From assembly GCA_050305515.1 (NCBI GenBank), contig JBNLFL010000038.1:1-64000 (forward strand): a DNA stretch of 64,000 nt. Reading direction: 5' to 3'. Origin of the DNA: JAFGUB01 sp050305515. Its GTDB lineage: Bacteria > Campylobacterota > Campylobacteria > Campylobacterales > Sulfurimonadaceae. Shown one piece after another: positions 41,465 through 51,034 of the stretch; the stretch's first letter is position 1, and every line of letters begins with the position of its first letter. Both the position numbers and the translations under genes were made by a program. The notes beneath the pieces are model-generated. The model worked only from the letters and a program-made list of their open reading frames with translations. It made no database searches and had not been told where the DNA came from.

Positions 41465-42225
41465 TTCTTCTCCTTCAGTAATAGTTGGGAAAATAGTACT
41501 ATAAAAATGGTAAGTACAAACATGATGGTACACAGCGCGTTGATCTCAGGCTTCACCCCCAGCCTGACCATGGAGTAGATTTTCAGCGGCAATATCTCAT
41601 ACCCCGGTCCCGTCACGAAAAAACTGATGATGACATCATCTAGCGAGAGCGTGAAACTGAGTAAAAATCCGGCAATAACCGCAGGCAGAATCGCGGGAAA
41701 AACAACCCGGTAAAATGTCGTAAACTCATCGGCTCCCAGATCTTTTGCCGCTTCGATGATGCTTGGGTCAAACGAGGAGAGCCGACTCAGTACGGTCACG
41801 ATGACAAACGGAAGACTCAGCGTAATATGTGCAATCAGAAGCGTCCAGAAACCGCTCGGCAGGGAAAACGCGCTAAAGAGCATCAGAAGCGAAATACCCA
41901 TGACGACCTCGGGGGAGACGATCAGAACGTAAATAAGCGCGCGCAAAAAGCTCTTGCCGTAAAAGTGGTAGCGATAGAGCGCTACCCCACAAAGCGTACC
42001 AATCAAGGTGGCAAGCAACGAAGAGCTCAGGGTAATGCTCAGCGAATGCAGCGCCGCTTCGATGAGGGCATCATTGGCAAGGAGTTTTTCATACCACGAG
42101 AGGGTAAAACCCTTCCATGAGGTGGCATATTTGGAAGCGTTGAACGAATAGAGGATCAAAACGCCTATGGGCAGATAGAGAAGAAAATAGATAACAAAAG
42201 CGTAGAGTGACTTGATCGATCTCAC
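41461..42225 (-). CDS. potC: Polyamine ABC transporter permease PotC
   Basis: The 254-residue inner-membrane permease has six helices, beginning YAFVIYFLLYLPIGVLILYS. The cytoplasmic EAA loop SIIEAAKDLGADEFTTFYRV contacts PotA. LDDVIISFF is typical of PotC/PotI. GTG 42225 overlaps the potB stop by four bases. Confidence 0.92.
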   Translation of the reverse strand: MRSIKSLYAFVIYFLLYLPIGVLILYSFNASKYATSWKGFTLSWYEKLLANDALIEAALHSLSITLSSSLLATLIGTLCGVALYRYHFYGKSFLRALIYVLIVSPEVVMGISLLMLFSAFSLPSGFWTLLIAHITLSLPFVIVTVLSRLSSFDPSIIEAAKDLGADEFTTFYRVVFPAILPAVIAGFLLSFTLSLDDVIISFFVTGPGYEILPLKIYSMVRLGVKPEINALCTIMFVLTIFIVLFSQLLLKEKK

Positions 42226-43082
42226 AGCGCGTCACTCCCTTCGACATGACGTTTGGAACGGGTGTAGAGTGCAATCATCACCAGCATGGCCAGAATCAGC
42301 AGCATGGAGGCGGCCGAACCGAAAGGCCAGTCGCGGAAGGTAAGAAACTGGTTACGGATAAAGCTGCCGATAATCAGGTCTTTGGCTCCGCCAAGCAGGT
42401 CGGGAATGTAAAACATGCCCAGTGCCGGAAGGAACACCAGCATCGATCCGGCAATGATTCCCGGCATGGAGAGCGGAACGGTAATGCGCAGCAGGCGGCT
42501 CCAGAACCCTGCTCCCAGATCCGACGCCGCTTCGATAAGCCGCACGTCGATCTTCTCGATCGAAGCGTACAGCGGCAGTATCATGAACGGCAGCAGCGTG
42601 TAGACCATGCCGATAAAAACGGCTACCTCGGTGTACATCAGCTGCAGCGGAGCGTCAATAATGCCCAGCGCGAGCAGCATGCTGTTAAGAAGCCCCTTGG
42701 TTTTAATAATGGCAATCACCGCATAGGTGCGCACCAGCGAACTCGTCCAGAAAGGAATAATGACCAGAATCAGCAGCAGCGGCTGCCATGGCTTCGGAGC
42801 ACGCGCAAGAATGGCTGCAAACGGATAGGCGATAAACAGACATAACAGGGTGGTAATGAACGCGAGCCGGAATGAGCCCAGAAAAATATCGAAATAGATC
42901 GGATCGGCAAGACGCAGATAGTTCTCAAGGGTGAACTCAAACGCGATAAATTCGCTGCTCCCCTTGCTTAAAAACGAAGCCCCGCCGACCAGCAGCTGCG
43001 GCGCGAAAGCGAAAAGCAGAATCCAGAGTGCGAGCAGTACAATGGAGAAACGCGCAAAACGGCTCAGCGGCTCGTTACGCAT
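42222..43082 (-). CDS. potB: Polyamine ABC transporter permease PotB
   Basis: The 286-residue permease has helices starting FSIVLLALWILLFAFAPQLL and the EAA loop RLIEAASDLGAGFWSRLLRI. PALGMFYIPDLLGGAKDLII is a PotB signature region. ATG 43082 overlaps the potA stop by eight bases (ATGCGTAA), which excludes the longer frame from 43151. Confidence 0.92.
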   Translation of the reverse strand: MRNEPLSRFARFSIVLLALWILLFAFAPQLLVGGASFLSKGSSEFIAFEFTLENYLRLADPIYFDIFLGSFRLAFITTLLCLFIAYPFAAILARAPKPWQPLLLILVIIPFWTSSLVRTYAVIAIIKTKGLLNSMLLALGIIDAPLQLMYTEVAVFIGMVYTLLPFMILPLYASIEKIDVRLIEAASDLGAGFWSRLLRITVPLSMPGIIAGSMLVFLPALGMFYIPDLLGGAKDLIIGSFIRNQFLTFRDWPFGSAASMLLILAMLVMIALYTRSKRHVEGSDAL

Positions 43083-44157
43083 CGAGCAGAACCTCCCAGC
43101 CGTCAACCCAGTAGACATAAAGCGTCTCACCCGCCCTGTATTCAAGCGCATCGCTGTCTTCGTTGTAAAATTCGCTTGCCAGAATGCGGTGCCCGTCGCG
43201 TTCGCGTAAAATCAGATCGATCGTCGTACCCTTGTAGATGATCTCTTCGAGAACGGTTTCGAAATAGTTGGCCGATTTGACATCCTCAAGGCGCCGTTCA
43301 ACGCGCAGGTCTTCGGGACGTATCATAATGGTAAGCGCGTCAGAGAGCCGACGTGACGTTTTAAGCCGGAACGTGTGGCTCAGATGCTCCACAAATGCCT
43401 CACCCTCACCTTGAGAAAGCAGCTTACATGTAAAGGTGTTGGCCTCCCCGATAAATCGGGCGACAAAAAGCGTTTTTGGCTCTTCATAGATCTCTTTGGG
43501 CGAGCCGATCTGCTCGATGCGTCCCTGATTCATGACGGCGATGCGATCGGACATGGAGAGCGCCTCTTCCTGATCGTGCGTGACAAACAAAAAGGTAATG
43601 CCAAGACGGCGCTGGAGCTGTTTGAGCTCGATCTGCATCGCTTTGCGAAGCTTGTAATCAAGCGCACTGAGCGATTCATCAAGAAGCAAAATCTTCGGAC
43701 GGTTCACCACGGCGCGCGCAATGGCAACGCGCTGCTGCTGCCCGCCGCTGAGCTGTGAGGGCTTTTTAGCGGCGTGCTCAGAAAGCTGCACCATCTCAAG
43801 CATCTCATGCACCCGCACGGCAACCTCCTCTTTGGGAAGTTTTTGCATTTTGAGCCCAAACGCGATATTCTCAAAAACGCTCATGTGGGGAAAAAGGGCG
43901 TAGCTTTGGAAAACCGTATTGCTGCCACGACGGTTGGCGGGAAGTGCGCTAATGTCATGACCCTGCATCGTTATGATGCCTGCATCCGGCATCTCGAAAC
44001 CGCCGATCAGACGCAGGATTGTCGTTTTTCCGCAGCCCGAAGGGCCCAGAAGTGTCAGAAATTCACCATCGTAAATATCGAGATCAATACCGGAGAGGAC
44101 CTCCTGACGCTTGAATGCCTTGCTGATGTTTCTGAGTTCAAGCAGTACCTGCGCCAT
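43075..44157 (-). CDS. potA: Polyamine ABC transporter ATP-binding protein PotA
   Basis: The 360-residue ATPase has Walker A GPSGCGKTTI, Q-loop FQSYALFPHMSVFENIAFGL, signature LSGGQQQRVAIARA, Walker B ILLLDESLSALD and the switch THDQEEA. A C-terminal TOBE domain (MIRPEDLRVERR) completes the PotA form. It is the first gene of potABCD; an intergenic region of 97 bp separates it from letB. TTACATGTAA at 43424-43433 is read as Thr-Cys here. Confidence 0.95.
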   Translation of the reverse strand: MAQVLLELRNISKAFKRQEVLSGIDLDIYDGEFLTLLGPSGCGKTTILRLIGGFEMPDAGIITMQGHDISALPANRRGSNTVFQSYALFPHMSVFENIAFGLKMQKLPKEEVAVRVHEMLEMVQLSEHAAKKPSQLSGGQQQRVAIARAVVNRPKILLLDESLSALDYKLRKAMQIELKQLQRRLGITFLFVTHDQEEALSMSDRIAVMNQGRIEQIGSPKEIYEEPKTLFVARFIGEANTFTCKLLSQGEGEAFVEHLSHTFRLKTSRRLSDALTIMIRPEDLRVERRLEDVKSANYFETVLEEIIYKGTTIDLILRERDGHRILASEFYNEDSDALEYRAGETLYVYWVDGWEVLLDA

Positions 44158-44254
44158 GGCACCTCGATGATGGTTTTTGACACTATAGCAATTCTTTGAA
44201 CAAAAAACTCTTTGGTGATGCGGAAGATATCAACCGCATGACATCACAGAGGAA

Positions 44255-46909
44255 TCATTCGCACATCGGATCGCTGCCGCGCAGCTGCGGAGACCATGAG
44301 AGCCACGCTTCATCGGGTTCGTCATAGAGCTTGAACACCTGCATCGTTTCCGCCGGAGCGCCGTAGTCATCGGGAGTCGTTAACACGATGCCTCCCGACA
44401 TCATCGTCTCGAGTGTTTCGGTCTTTACTTTGAGTCCGCCGAGTCCAAGCTCCATACCCAGTGCCGAGGCATTGTAAAAGCGGGAGTTGCTGCGTACAAG
44501 ATGGGCGTAACAGGGCTGAATATAGAGTGAGAACTCCACCTGCGTCGCATTGTCGCTGAGGCGGAACTGCTCCACGTCACCGATGGGTATCTGACGATAA
44601 TAGAGCGGCGAACCAACTTTGAGCGAACTTTTGCGATCCGCAGAGACGACAATGCGCAAGCCCTCGCGCAACTCATTTTCGTAGGTCAGAATATCGCTGA
44701 GGCGATAGAGGCTCCCCTCTTTTTCCGAATGCCCCGGCGTTACATGTAATGCCGCGCCGCCAAGCAGCGCTGAAGGATTTTCAACCCCTTCGAGTCCGAT
44801 CTTGAAGTCGGAGAGCGCCACGCGGGTATCTTCACGCATCAGAGCGCGAAACTGTCGTTCAATGTTCAGCACAGCATGAATCGTGCTGCCCTCAAGCGTC
44901 ATGGCCCCCACTTCGCCGACCGGAATCTCTTTGTAGTAAATGCGGCTTCCGGTTTTCAAATGCATCGCGCGATCCAGCAGGAGGGTGTAGCCGACATAGC
45001 GTTCGAGCGCGCTGTCGCGGTCGGCATAGAGAAGGGATGCGTCATTTTGCGCCGCCTGGGCGTCATCAAAGGCGACCGCGCCCCGTATCATCGATTCGAC
45101 CGACTCCACTTTCAATGACATTTTCGGAAAGTCGACATTAACATCCACGCCGCCGGCATGGTAAAAGCGGGTTTTGGGATTGATCTTTGCGGCAAAGCGC
45201 TGCTCGACATAGAGGGTCACATCAACAGAATCATCGGCATCGTTGTAAGCAAGATCCATCACCTCTCCGGCCCGGAAACCGTGATAGTAGAGCGGTGCGC
45301 CTGTTTTAAGCGCTTTGGCATCATTTGAGGTCAACGTGATTTTGCGTCCGCCCTCTTCAAAGTAGCGCGCTTTCATGGCTGCGGCAATGTCTGCGTAAAG
45401 ATCAAAGTCACTCCGTGAAACGGAAGCATTCAAATCGGGTGTTTCAAAGGCAATGCCGCCCTGAAGCATTGACTGGAGCGAACCCGCCTTGATAAACGCC
45501 TTGCCCAGAGAAATATCCGCGATAACCGCATTGCGAATGTAAAAAAGCGATGTGTCGTTAAGCAGGGGTGCATACTCCGGTGCAATGACAATATGGAGCA
45601 CAACCCCTTTTTTGTCTTTGTCCAGCGCAATGGAATCGACATAGCCCGCTTCAAGGTCTTCATAATAGATCCCGCTGCCCGAGCGGAGCGAACCAACTTC
45701 ATCGGCATGCAGCGTCAGGGCCATACCCTTGCTTTTCGGCGGTGATTCATGCAGCGCGAAGTGGCTGTCATCGTTGACATCGCCGTCACATACAAAACTG
45801 ATGTAGGGCCCTTTGGCAATGGCATCGAGCCCGGAGATCCCCTTGAGTGAAAATTCGGGCTCCACAATCCAGAAATAGCCCCGTTTCGCAATGAGATGAT
45901 AGAACATCTTTTTCAGGCGGATCTGAAATCGGGTCGTGTCGCTGTCCGGATCGTAAAGAACCTTCTCGATACGTCCCGCCTGAACCCCTCTGTAATAGAC
46001 GCTGCTGAGCTCGGGGTCGATATTGTAGGCCCGTGTCGCCTGCAGGGTGATGAGGTGCGAATCGTATTCAATAGAAGCCTCATCGGGGTAGAGTTCGAAA
46101 CTTTGTCCGGGAAGCGCACGGCATCCTCCGCCATCATCACGGCACTCGGGCGTATCAAATGTAATGCCCCCGGCGACAAACGAAGCAAGCGAATCGATTT
46201 TCAGTTTGATCCCCGCCATTGTCGCCTTGAAATCGATGCTCTCGATGCCCCAGAAACGGCTGTTTGATTTGATGAGGTTTTTATAGGCATCATCAATATG
46301 AACGATGTACTCGACGCCGTCATCAAGCAAATTTCGCTCTATGACCCGTCCGACAATGAATTTTTTATAGACGACGGGCGTATCGATGGCAAAGGCCCCG
46401 TTATGATCTTTCAGCGTAATCTTGAGCCCCGGATAGAGATGATCGACCGGCTTGTGGTCGGCTGCAATGAAGTGGTATTTTTCGGGCAGCTTGAAGAGTT
46501 CATCGAAGCTCTTTTTTGCCGGATAGATTTCGATGTAAAGACCGCCGACAATGGTCTCCAGCCCTGAAATTTCAGTCAGTGTCACTTTGGGTTTGACTTT
46601 CCAGAACTCGTTGCCTTCACGTGCCACGGCACCGATGGCGTCGGAAGGAACGGAGACGGTCACGTCCACCTTGCCGATATCGTCCCGGCTCAGACGGATA
46701 TCCGTGACATGACCGACGACGATACCTTTGTATTTGAGCAGGGTTTTGCGTTCAAGAAGACCGCTGCCGTCATTGAAGGTAATGACAATCTCCTGTCCGC
46801 GGTCGCTGTAGAACTTGTAAAGCATCCATCCCGCAAGTGCCAGGGCCAAAAGAGGAATGACCCAGATCACATAACTTGCCGTACGACGCTTTTTTATCGG
46901 TTCATTCAT
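44255..46909 (-). CDS. LetB/PqiB-like protein with seven MCE domains
   Basis: The 884-residue protein has one N-terminal anchor (ASYVIWVIPLLALALAGWML) and seven MCE repeats, recognisable by their openings: LLKYKGIVVGHV, PVVYKKFIVGRV, SVYYRGVQAGRI, GIYYEDLEAGYV, PLYYHGFRAGEV, RIYYKEIPVGEV and PLYYRQIPIGDV. Seven repeats and about 880 residues fit LetB (YebT), which forms a tunnel for lipids across the periplasm, rather than three-repeat PqiB. It is last in the tamA-tamB-letA operon and overlaps the second letA half by eight bases. Confidence 0.9.
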   Translation of the reverse strand: MNEPIKKRRTASYVIWVIPLLALALAGWMLYKFYSDRGQEIVITFNDGSGLLERKTLLKYKGIVVGHVTDIRLSRDDIGKVDVTVSVPSDAIGAVAREGNEFWKVKPKVTLTEISGLETIVGGLYIEIYPAKKSFDELFKLPEKYHFIAADHKPVDHLYPGLKITLKDHNGAFAIDTPVVYKKFIVGRVIERNLLDDGVEYIVHIDDAYKNLIKSNSRFWGIESIDFKATMAGIKLKIDSLASFVAGGITFDTPECRDDGGGCRALPGQSFELYPDEASIEYDSHLITLQATRAYNIDPELSSVYYRGVQAGRIEKVLYDPDSDTTRFQIRLKKMFYHLIAKRGYFWIVEPEFSLKGISGLDAIAKGPYISFVCDGDVNDDSHFALHESPPKSKGMALTLHADEVGSLRSGSGIYYEDLEAGYVDSIALDKDKKGVVLHIVIAPEYAPLLNDTSLFYIRNAVIADISLGKAFIKAGSLQSMLQGGIAFETPDLNASVSRSDFDLYADIAAAMKARYFEEGGRKITLTSNDAKALKTGAPLYYHGFRAGEVMDLAYNDADDSVDVTLYVEQRFAAKINPKTRFYHAGGVDVNVDFPKMSLKVESVESMIRGAVAFDDAQAAQNDASLLYADRDSALERYVGYTLLLDRAMHLKTGSRIYYKEIPVGEVGAMTLEGSTIHAVLNIERQFRALMREDTRVALSDFKIGLEGVENPSALLGGAALHVTPGHSEKEGSLYRLSDILTYENELREGLRIVVSADRKSSLKVGSPLYYRQIPIGDVEQFRLSDNATQVEFSLYIQPCYAHLVRSNSRFYNASALGMELGLGGLKVKTETLETMMSGGIVLTTPDDYGAPAETMQVFKLYDEPDEAWLSWSPQLRGSDPMCE

Positions 46910-47513
46910 CGTCTCTCCTTGAATCGAACATCAGTCTGGGATCAAACGCTTCTGTGGCCATCATGGTCAAAATCACGCTCAGCGCAAAAGCGAATGCCGC
47001 CCCACCCGCTTTGACCGTTGCCAGATTCTGAAACTGTACCATAGCAATCATTATCGCAACAACAAAGATGTCCAGAAGCGACCATTTGCCGATGAGCTGA
47101 ATAAAACGGTAGAGCCGGATGCCCGGCAGCGCCATAAATACGGCCCTGAAATGCACAATCAGCAGCAGCACCAGCAGCGCGGCGATCTTGAAGATCGGTA
47201 TGACAATACTGGCTAGAAAGATGATGACGCCAATACTTGCCTCTCCATGAAGGACAAAATAGATGACCCCCTCCATAATGGTATTGCTTTCATCGATGCC
47301 CACCTTGGTGATGATCATCATCGGCAGCAGGTTGGCGGGAATCAGGAAGAGTATGGCCGAGAGCGTATAGCTCCAGGTTCGAAGCAGGCTGTAGGGTTTG
47401 CGCTGAAAAACAGGCGTACCGCACTGTTTACATGTAACGTCGCCAATATCGTTGAGCCACTCACAGTTGAGGCAGAGCTTTTTATGGCTTGAAATGTCAG
47501 TCTGATAATGCAT
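46902..47513 (-). CDS. PqiA/LetA-type membrane protein, second half
   Basis: The 203-residue protein has an N-terminal zinc-ribbon (CLNCEWLND, then CKQCGTPVF) and four helices (LSAILFLIPANLLPMMIITK, IIFLASIVIPIFKIAALLVL, LLDIFVVAIMIAMVQF and a last one). E. coli LetA has two such units in one chain; here they are separate genes overlapping by 17 bases. ATG 47513 starts inside the end of the first half. It would shuttle lipid to LetB. TTACATGTAA at 47428-47437 codes the VTCK around a zinc cysteine. Confidence 0.85.
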   Translation of the reverse strand: MHYQTDISSHKKLCLNCEWLNDIGDVTCKQCGTPVFQRKPYSLLRTWSYTLSAILFLIPANLLPMMIITKVGIDESNTIMEGVIYFVLHGEASIGVIIFLASIVIPIFKIAALLVLLLIVHFRAVFMALPGIRLYRFIQLIGKWSLLDIFVVAIMIAMVQFQNLATVKAGGAAFAFALSVILTMMATEAFDPRLMFDSRRDDE

Positions 47514-48111
47514 GACCGTGCCAGATATCATCAGGATTGAACCAGATGATCGTGATGTAAAAACAGATCAGGAAATAGAGGAAGATGAAAAACCCCGCAT
47601 CGATGCTCAGATCTCCCATGGTCTGGAGTTTGATGACGGAAACCAGAATGCTGATGAGATAGACCTCGGCCATGCCCCAGTGCCGGGCCTGCATGTAGAT
47701 ATGATATACCCCGTTCATGCAAAAAAGCCGTTTGCCAAAATGCAGCGGTACGAGCAGCAGAAGCAGCAGAACCATCATGGAGAGCGGAACCAGAAGTCCG
47801 GTCGCAAGCACCAGCATCGCAATAAAGGCGTTGCCGTCGTCATAAAACTGCCAGATGGTTCCAAAAAGGGTTGTCGAAACGGTCTGATCCGCCATTTCAA
47901 GGGTCAGAACCGGCAGAAAAAGTGCGGGTACGAAGGCGACAAGGGTGGTAATAGCCATAATGATGATATGGTGAAAACTCTCACCCGGCGCATAGATACG
48001 CGCGCCGCAGCGCGGGCAGTAGTAGTTGTGGTCGATATCCTCTTTATCGTACTCAAGAAGAATCCCGCACTCCTTGCAGGCACTCTGATAACGCGGATGA
48101 TTACTTTGCAT
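47497..48111 (-). CDS. PqiA/LetA-type membrane protein, first half
   Basis: The 204-residue protein has zinc-ribbon cysteines (CKECGILLEY, then YYCPRCGARIY) and helices MAITTLVAFVPALFLPVLTL, AMLVLATGLLVPLSMMVLLL and more. ATG 48111 is chosen since it overlaps the tamB stop (ATGCAAAGTAA); a frame open to 48210 runs into tamB. With the next gene it makes a split LetA. Confidence 0.85.
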   Translation of the reverse strand: MQSNHPRYQSACKECGILLEYDKEDIDHNYYCPRCGARIYAPGESFHHIIIMAITTLVAFVPALFLPVLTLEMADQTVSTTLFGTIWQFYDDGNAFIAMLVLATGLLVPLSMMVLLLLLLVPLHFGKRLFCMNGVYHIYMQARHWGMAEVYLISILVSVIKLQTMGDLSIDAGFFIFLYFLICFYITIIWFNPDDIWHGHALSD

Positions 48112-51034
48112 GAGTGAGTGTAGCATCATTTTGGTTAGCATCACCCTTGAACGGATCGGCATAATCCTTGATGTAAATGAGGTTGATGCCCTGCCCCGTC
48201 TCTTCCACATCCACGTCGATCCGCAGCGTTTTGCTCAGGCTCAGTTGCAGCACCACGGAGAAGATGTTGTCGTTTTTCAGCACGACGCGCAGATCGCGGC
48301 TCAACCGGGTTCCCACTTCAAATCCGACACCGCCGTCTTTTTTGCTCAGCAGGTTAAGCGTATCGATCCGAAGGCCCGTCGTATCGCCGATAAGCTCTTT
48401 CATACCGGTGCCCAGAATCATATTGGCGGCATTGATGCGGTTGGAACTGCTCTCATCGCTCTCAAAGCTTTCATTGGCGGCGGTGCCGAAGAGAATATAG
48501 CTCATGATATCCGTCTGGCTCATCGACGGATTGGAGGTGAAAAGAAATACCGGAGCGTTAAGCGTATGAGTGGCGTAAATGTCGATCTCCTTGGCATCGA
48601 CTTCGTAAAAAAGGTGCAGGTTCAGATAGGGGTTGATGCGCGCTCCGCCTGCAAAATAGACGTCGCTCGGTTCAATGGCAAACTCCGAGCCCGAAGCATA
48701 GACCCACCCTTCCTGTGCCTGCACCCATCCCAGAAGTTCGAGGCTTCCGAGCGGCTCTTTCCAGAGCGTCACGTCCGTGATAAAAAACAGGTCCGCCTGC
48801 GATGTCTTGTACTGCAGCGGCGCATCCGAAACAATGCGCACATTCAGGCTCAGCGGTGTCGATTGAGGCGCTTTGACCTCCTGTATGACGATGATGTCGT
48901 CATCCTCGACATGATGCGATCCCATCGGTTTGTAGCGGATCTGCGCTTTTTTGATATGCACCTCACCCTCAAGCGCCGTCGCATTGTTCTCATGGTGAAG
49001 TGTGAGATCCAGCGCGGCGTTAAGGTCTCCCTCTTCGGCGTTATAATGAAAATCATCACTTTGAATGCGCAGATCCAGCGCTTTTTCGCCCATGTCATAG
49101 TCGCCGCTGACACGTATGGCATCATTGACCCAGAGTGTTTCGACTGTAACGCTGCCGTTCTCATCAAAGCGCAGCATACCCGGACGGGTGGCAAACACAT
49201 CATGCGAATCCACATTGAAACGGTAGCTATTCAGACGCAGCTTTTGTGCTTCGTAATCGAACGCGAGTGCCGCATTCGTACCGTAAAAAATGCTTTCGCG
49301 GTCACGCTGAACCAGATACCACTCGATTGCCGTATCGGTGCTGATATGAAGCTGTTGATCCAGACGCAGCGTCGCATTGAGATCGACTCCCGCATCATAA
49401 AAGGTGTCGATTGGATAAGCAATGGGAACAATGGAGTCTGCGAGGGTATAGAGCGAGGGAATGTGGCTGTGCAGCTGCAACAGCGTGGCATTGGCATCGT
49501 ACGTTCCGTTAACGTCAAAGTTTGCCGATGCTACCGATCCCCATCCGCCGATCTGCTCCGCTTTTTGGAAGAGCGTTACATGTAAGAGTTCCGAAGTGAG
49601 GTAGAGCATGGATTGCTCCGTGGCGTATGAGGCGACCCAGTGAAGCGTGTCGATCTTCCGCAGAGGCAGCGACTTCCAGAATTCACTCGCACCGTCCGTC
49701 GTAATGTTTCCTTCGCTCAAAAGACGCCCTTCAGAGGCTTCGATACTGCCTCCGAGCTGCGTATGCACCGTAGAGGCTTCGAAATTCCCCCGGAGCTTTT
49801 GGGAGGGAACATCAAGCGTAGCATCGACACGTGCGGAGACCGGGTCCCGTCGCAGGTACGGCGGAAGGTTCGGAACAAAACCGGGATCAAGCCCAAAGAG
49901 CAGCGCACTGACCTCAAAACGCGAAAAATCGTCACTCTCAAGTCTCATCTTAAGATTCGGAGCCTCCAGCGCCAGCGTCAGTGCGGACGTATTGGCATCG
50001 AGTGTCGCACTAAACACATCAAACCAGAGCGGTTGCCGGCTTTTTAGCATACGTACACCAATCGCGTCATGCACAGCCCCGTCAAAACCGACGCGCACGT
50101 CATGTTCGAGCCGTGCTTCAAGCATCGGATGCTCCAGCAGATGCCCTGTCTGCAGGCTCAGATATTTCTCATCATAGCGCCACTTCAGGTTTAAAACAAC
50201 GGAGCGCAACGTCGTATTGCTCTCGCGGTTGTGCAGCGTCGCAAGGTGCGTTTGCAGATCGATCCCCTCAGTGTCGGCACGCGTGATGTGCAGGGGAAGC
50301 GACGAAGGCAGCGACGCGACATGGGGTTCGAGCGCAGCGGCCCACTTGGGATCATACGTCACAAGCGCATCGCCCATGAGGCTGTTACGGCTGATGCTGC
50401 CGTTAAGATCGGCATGATCGTTGCCGTAATCGATTCCGGCCTGTACGGTTTTGGCATCGAGAGTGCCATCAAAACGGATCGTCTCGGCAGAGAGCTTCAG
50501 CCTCATTTCCGGATCCGTGCCAACACGCAGCGCGGCATTTCGAAGCGTGTTTACATGTAAGACATTACCGGCATAACGCAATGCCGTCGCGTCAAGTGAC
50601 AGGTTCAGATCGACGCCGCTGCGAATCTGAACATTACGGAGCATCAGTTTTTCCAAAAGTACCGAAGGCATGGGAGGCAGCGCCGTTTCTTCCTTGGCAG
50701 ACTCCGATGAAGGCAGATCCCGCAGATCGATAGCGGCATCTTCAATCTTCAGCAGATTGAGCTGCAAATGCCCCTGAAGCAGCCTAATCAGGGAGTAGCG
50801 GAGGGTTATTTTTCGGGCAGAAAAAAGGTTCTCATAGCTAATATTATTAAATATTACTCCATTAGCCAGCGTCCCTTCAAGGGTATCAAACTTCAGCGGC
50901 GTTCGGGTTTTAAGATACTCCGATGCCAGTGGCAGCGCACGGGGATGATGCAGTGCCAGCAGCACGATTCCAAAGAGTGCCAGCAGGGTCATTACAAGAT
51001 AAAAGATGCCAAGATAGAGTCGTCGGAGTATCAA
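48101..51034 (-). CDS. tamB: TamB, AsmA-like inter-membrane bridge protein
   Basis: The 977-residue protein has an N-terminal membrane anchor (FYLVMTLLALFGIVLLAL), a very long beta-rich body typical of AsmA-like bridge proteins (LKFDTLEGTLANGVIFNNIS, and so on) and a C-terminal DUF490 domain (VFLFTSNPSMSQTDIMSYIL, then FGTAAN). TamB with TamA inserts outer-membrane proteins and moves phospholipid to the outer membrane. Its ATG overlaps the tamA stop by four bases. Two TTACATGTAA copies (49576-49585, 50551-50560) encode Leu-His-Val. Confidence 0.9.
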   Translation of the reverse strand: MILRRLYLGIFYLVMTLLALFGIVLLALHHPRALPLASEYLKTRTPLKFDTLEGTLANGVIFNNISYENLFSARKITLRYSLIRLLQGHLQLNLLKIEDAAIDLRDLPSSESAKEETALPPMPSVLLEKLMLRNVQIRSGVDLNLSLDATALRYAGNVLHVNTLRNAALRVGTDPEMRLKLSAETIRFDGTLDAKTVQAGIDYGNDHADLNGSISRNSLMGDALVTYDPKWAAALEPHVASLPSSLPLHITRADTEGIDLQTHLATLHNRESNTTLRSVVLNLKWRYDEKYLSLQTGHLLEHPMLEARLEHDVRVGFDGAVHDAIGVRMLKSRQPLWFDVFSATLDANTSALTLALEAPNLKMRLESDDFSRFEVSALLFGLDPGFVPNLPPYLRRDPVSARVDATLDVPSQKLRGNFEASTVHTQLGGSIEASEGRLLSEGNITTDGASEFWKSLPLRKIDTLHWVASYATEQSMLYLTSELLHVTLFQKAEQIGGWGSVASANFDVNGTYDANATLLQLHSHIPSLYTLADSIVPIAYPIDTFYDAGVDLNATLRLDQQLHISTDTAIEWYLVQRDRESIFYGTNAALAFDYEAQKLRLNSYRFNVDSHDVFATRPGMLRFDENGSVTVETLWVNDAIRVSGDYDMGEKALDLRIQSDDFHYNAEEGDLNAALDLTLHHENNATALEGEVHIKKAQIRYKPMGSHHVEDDDIIVIQEVKAPQSTPLSLNVRIVSDAPLQYKTSQADLFFITDVTLWKEPLGSLELLGWVQAQEGWVYASGSEFAIEPSDVYFAGGARINPYLNLHLFYEVDAKEIDIYATHTLNAPVFLFTSNPSMSQTDIMSYILFGTAANESFESDESSSNRINAANMILGTGMKELIGDTTGLRIDTLNLLSKKDGGVGFEVGTRLSRDLRVVLKNDNIFSVVLQLSLSKTLRIDVDVEETGQGINLIYIKDYADPFKGDANQNDATLTHAK

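Noticed and set aside
48110..49585. 491-residue open frame antisense to tamB
   Set aside because: It is rich in Arg, His, Gln and Val as expected from the opposite strand of a biased gene, has no domain or ribosome site, and lies wholly over a well-supported tamB.
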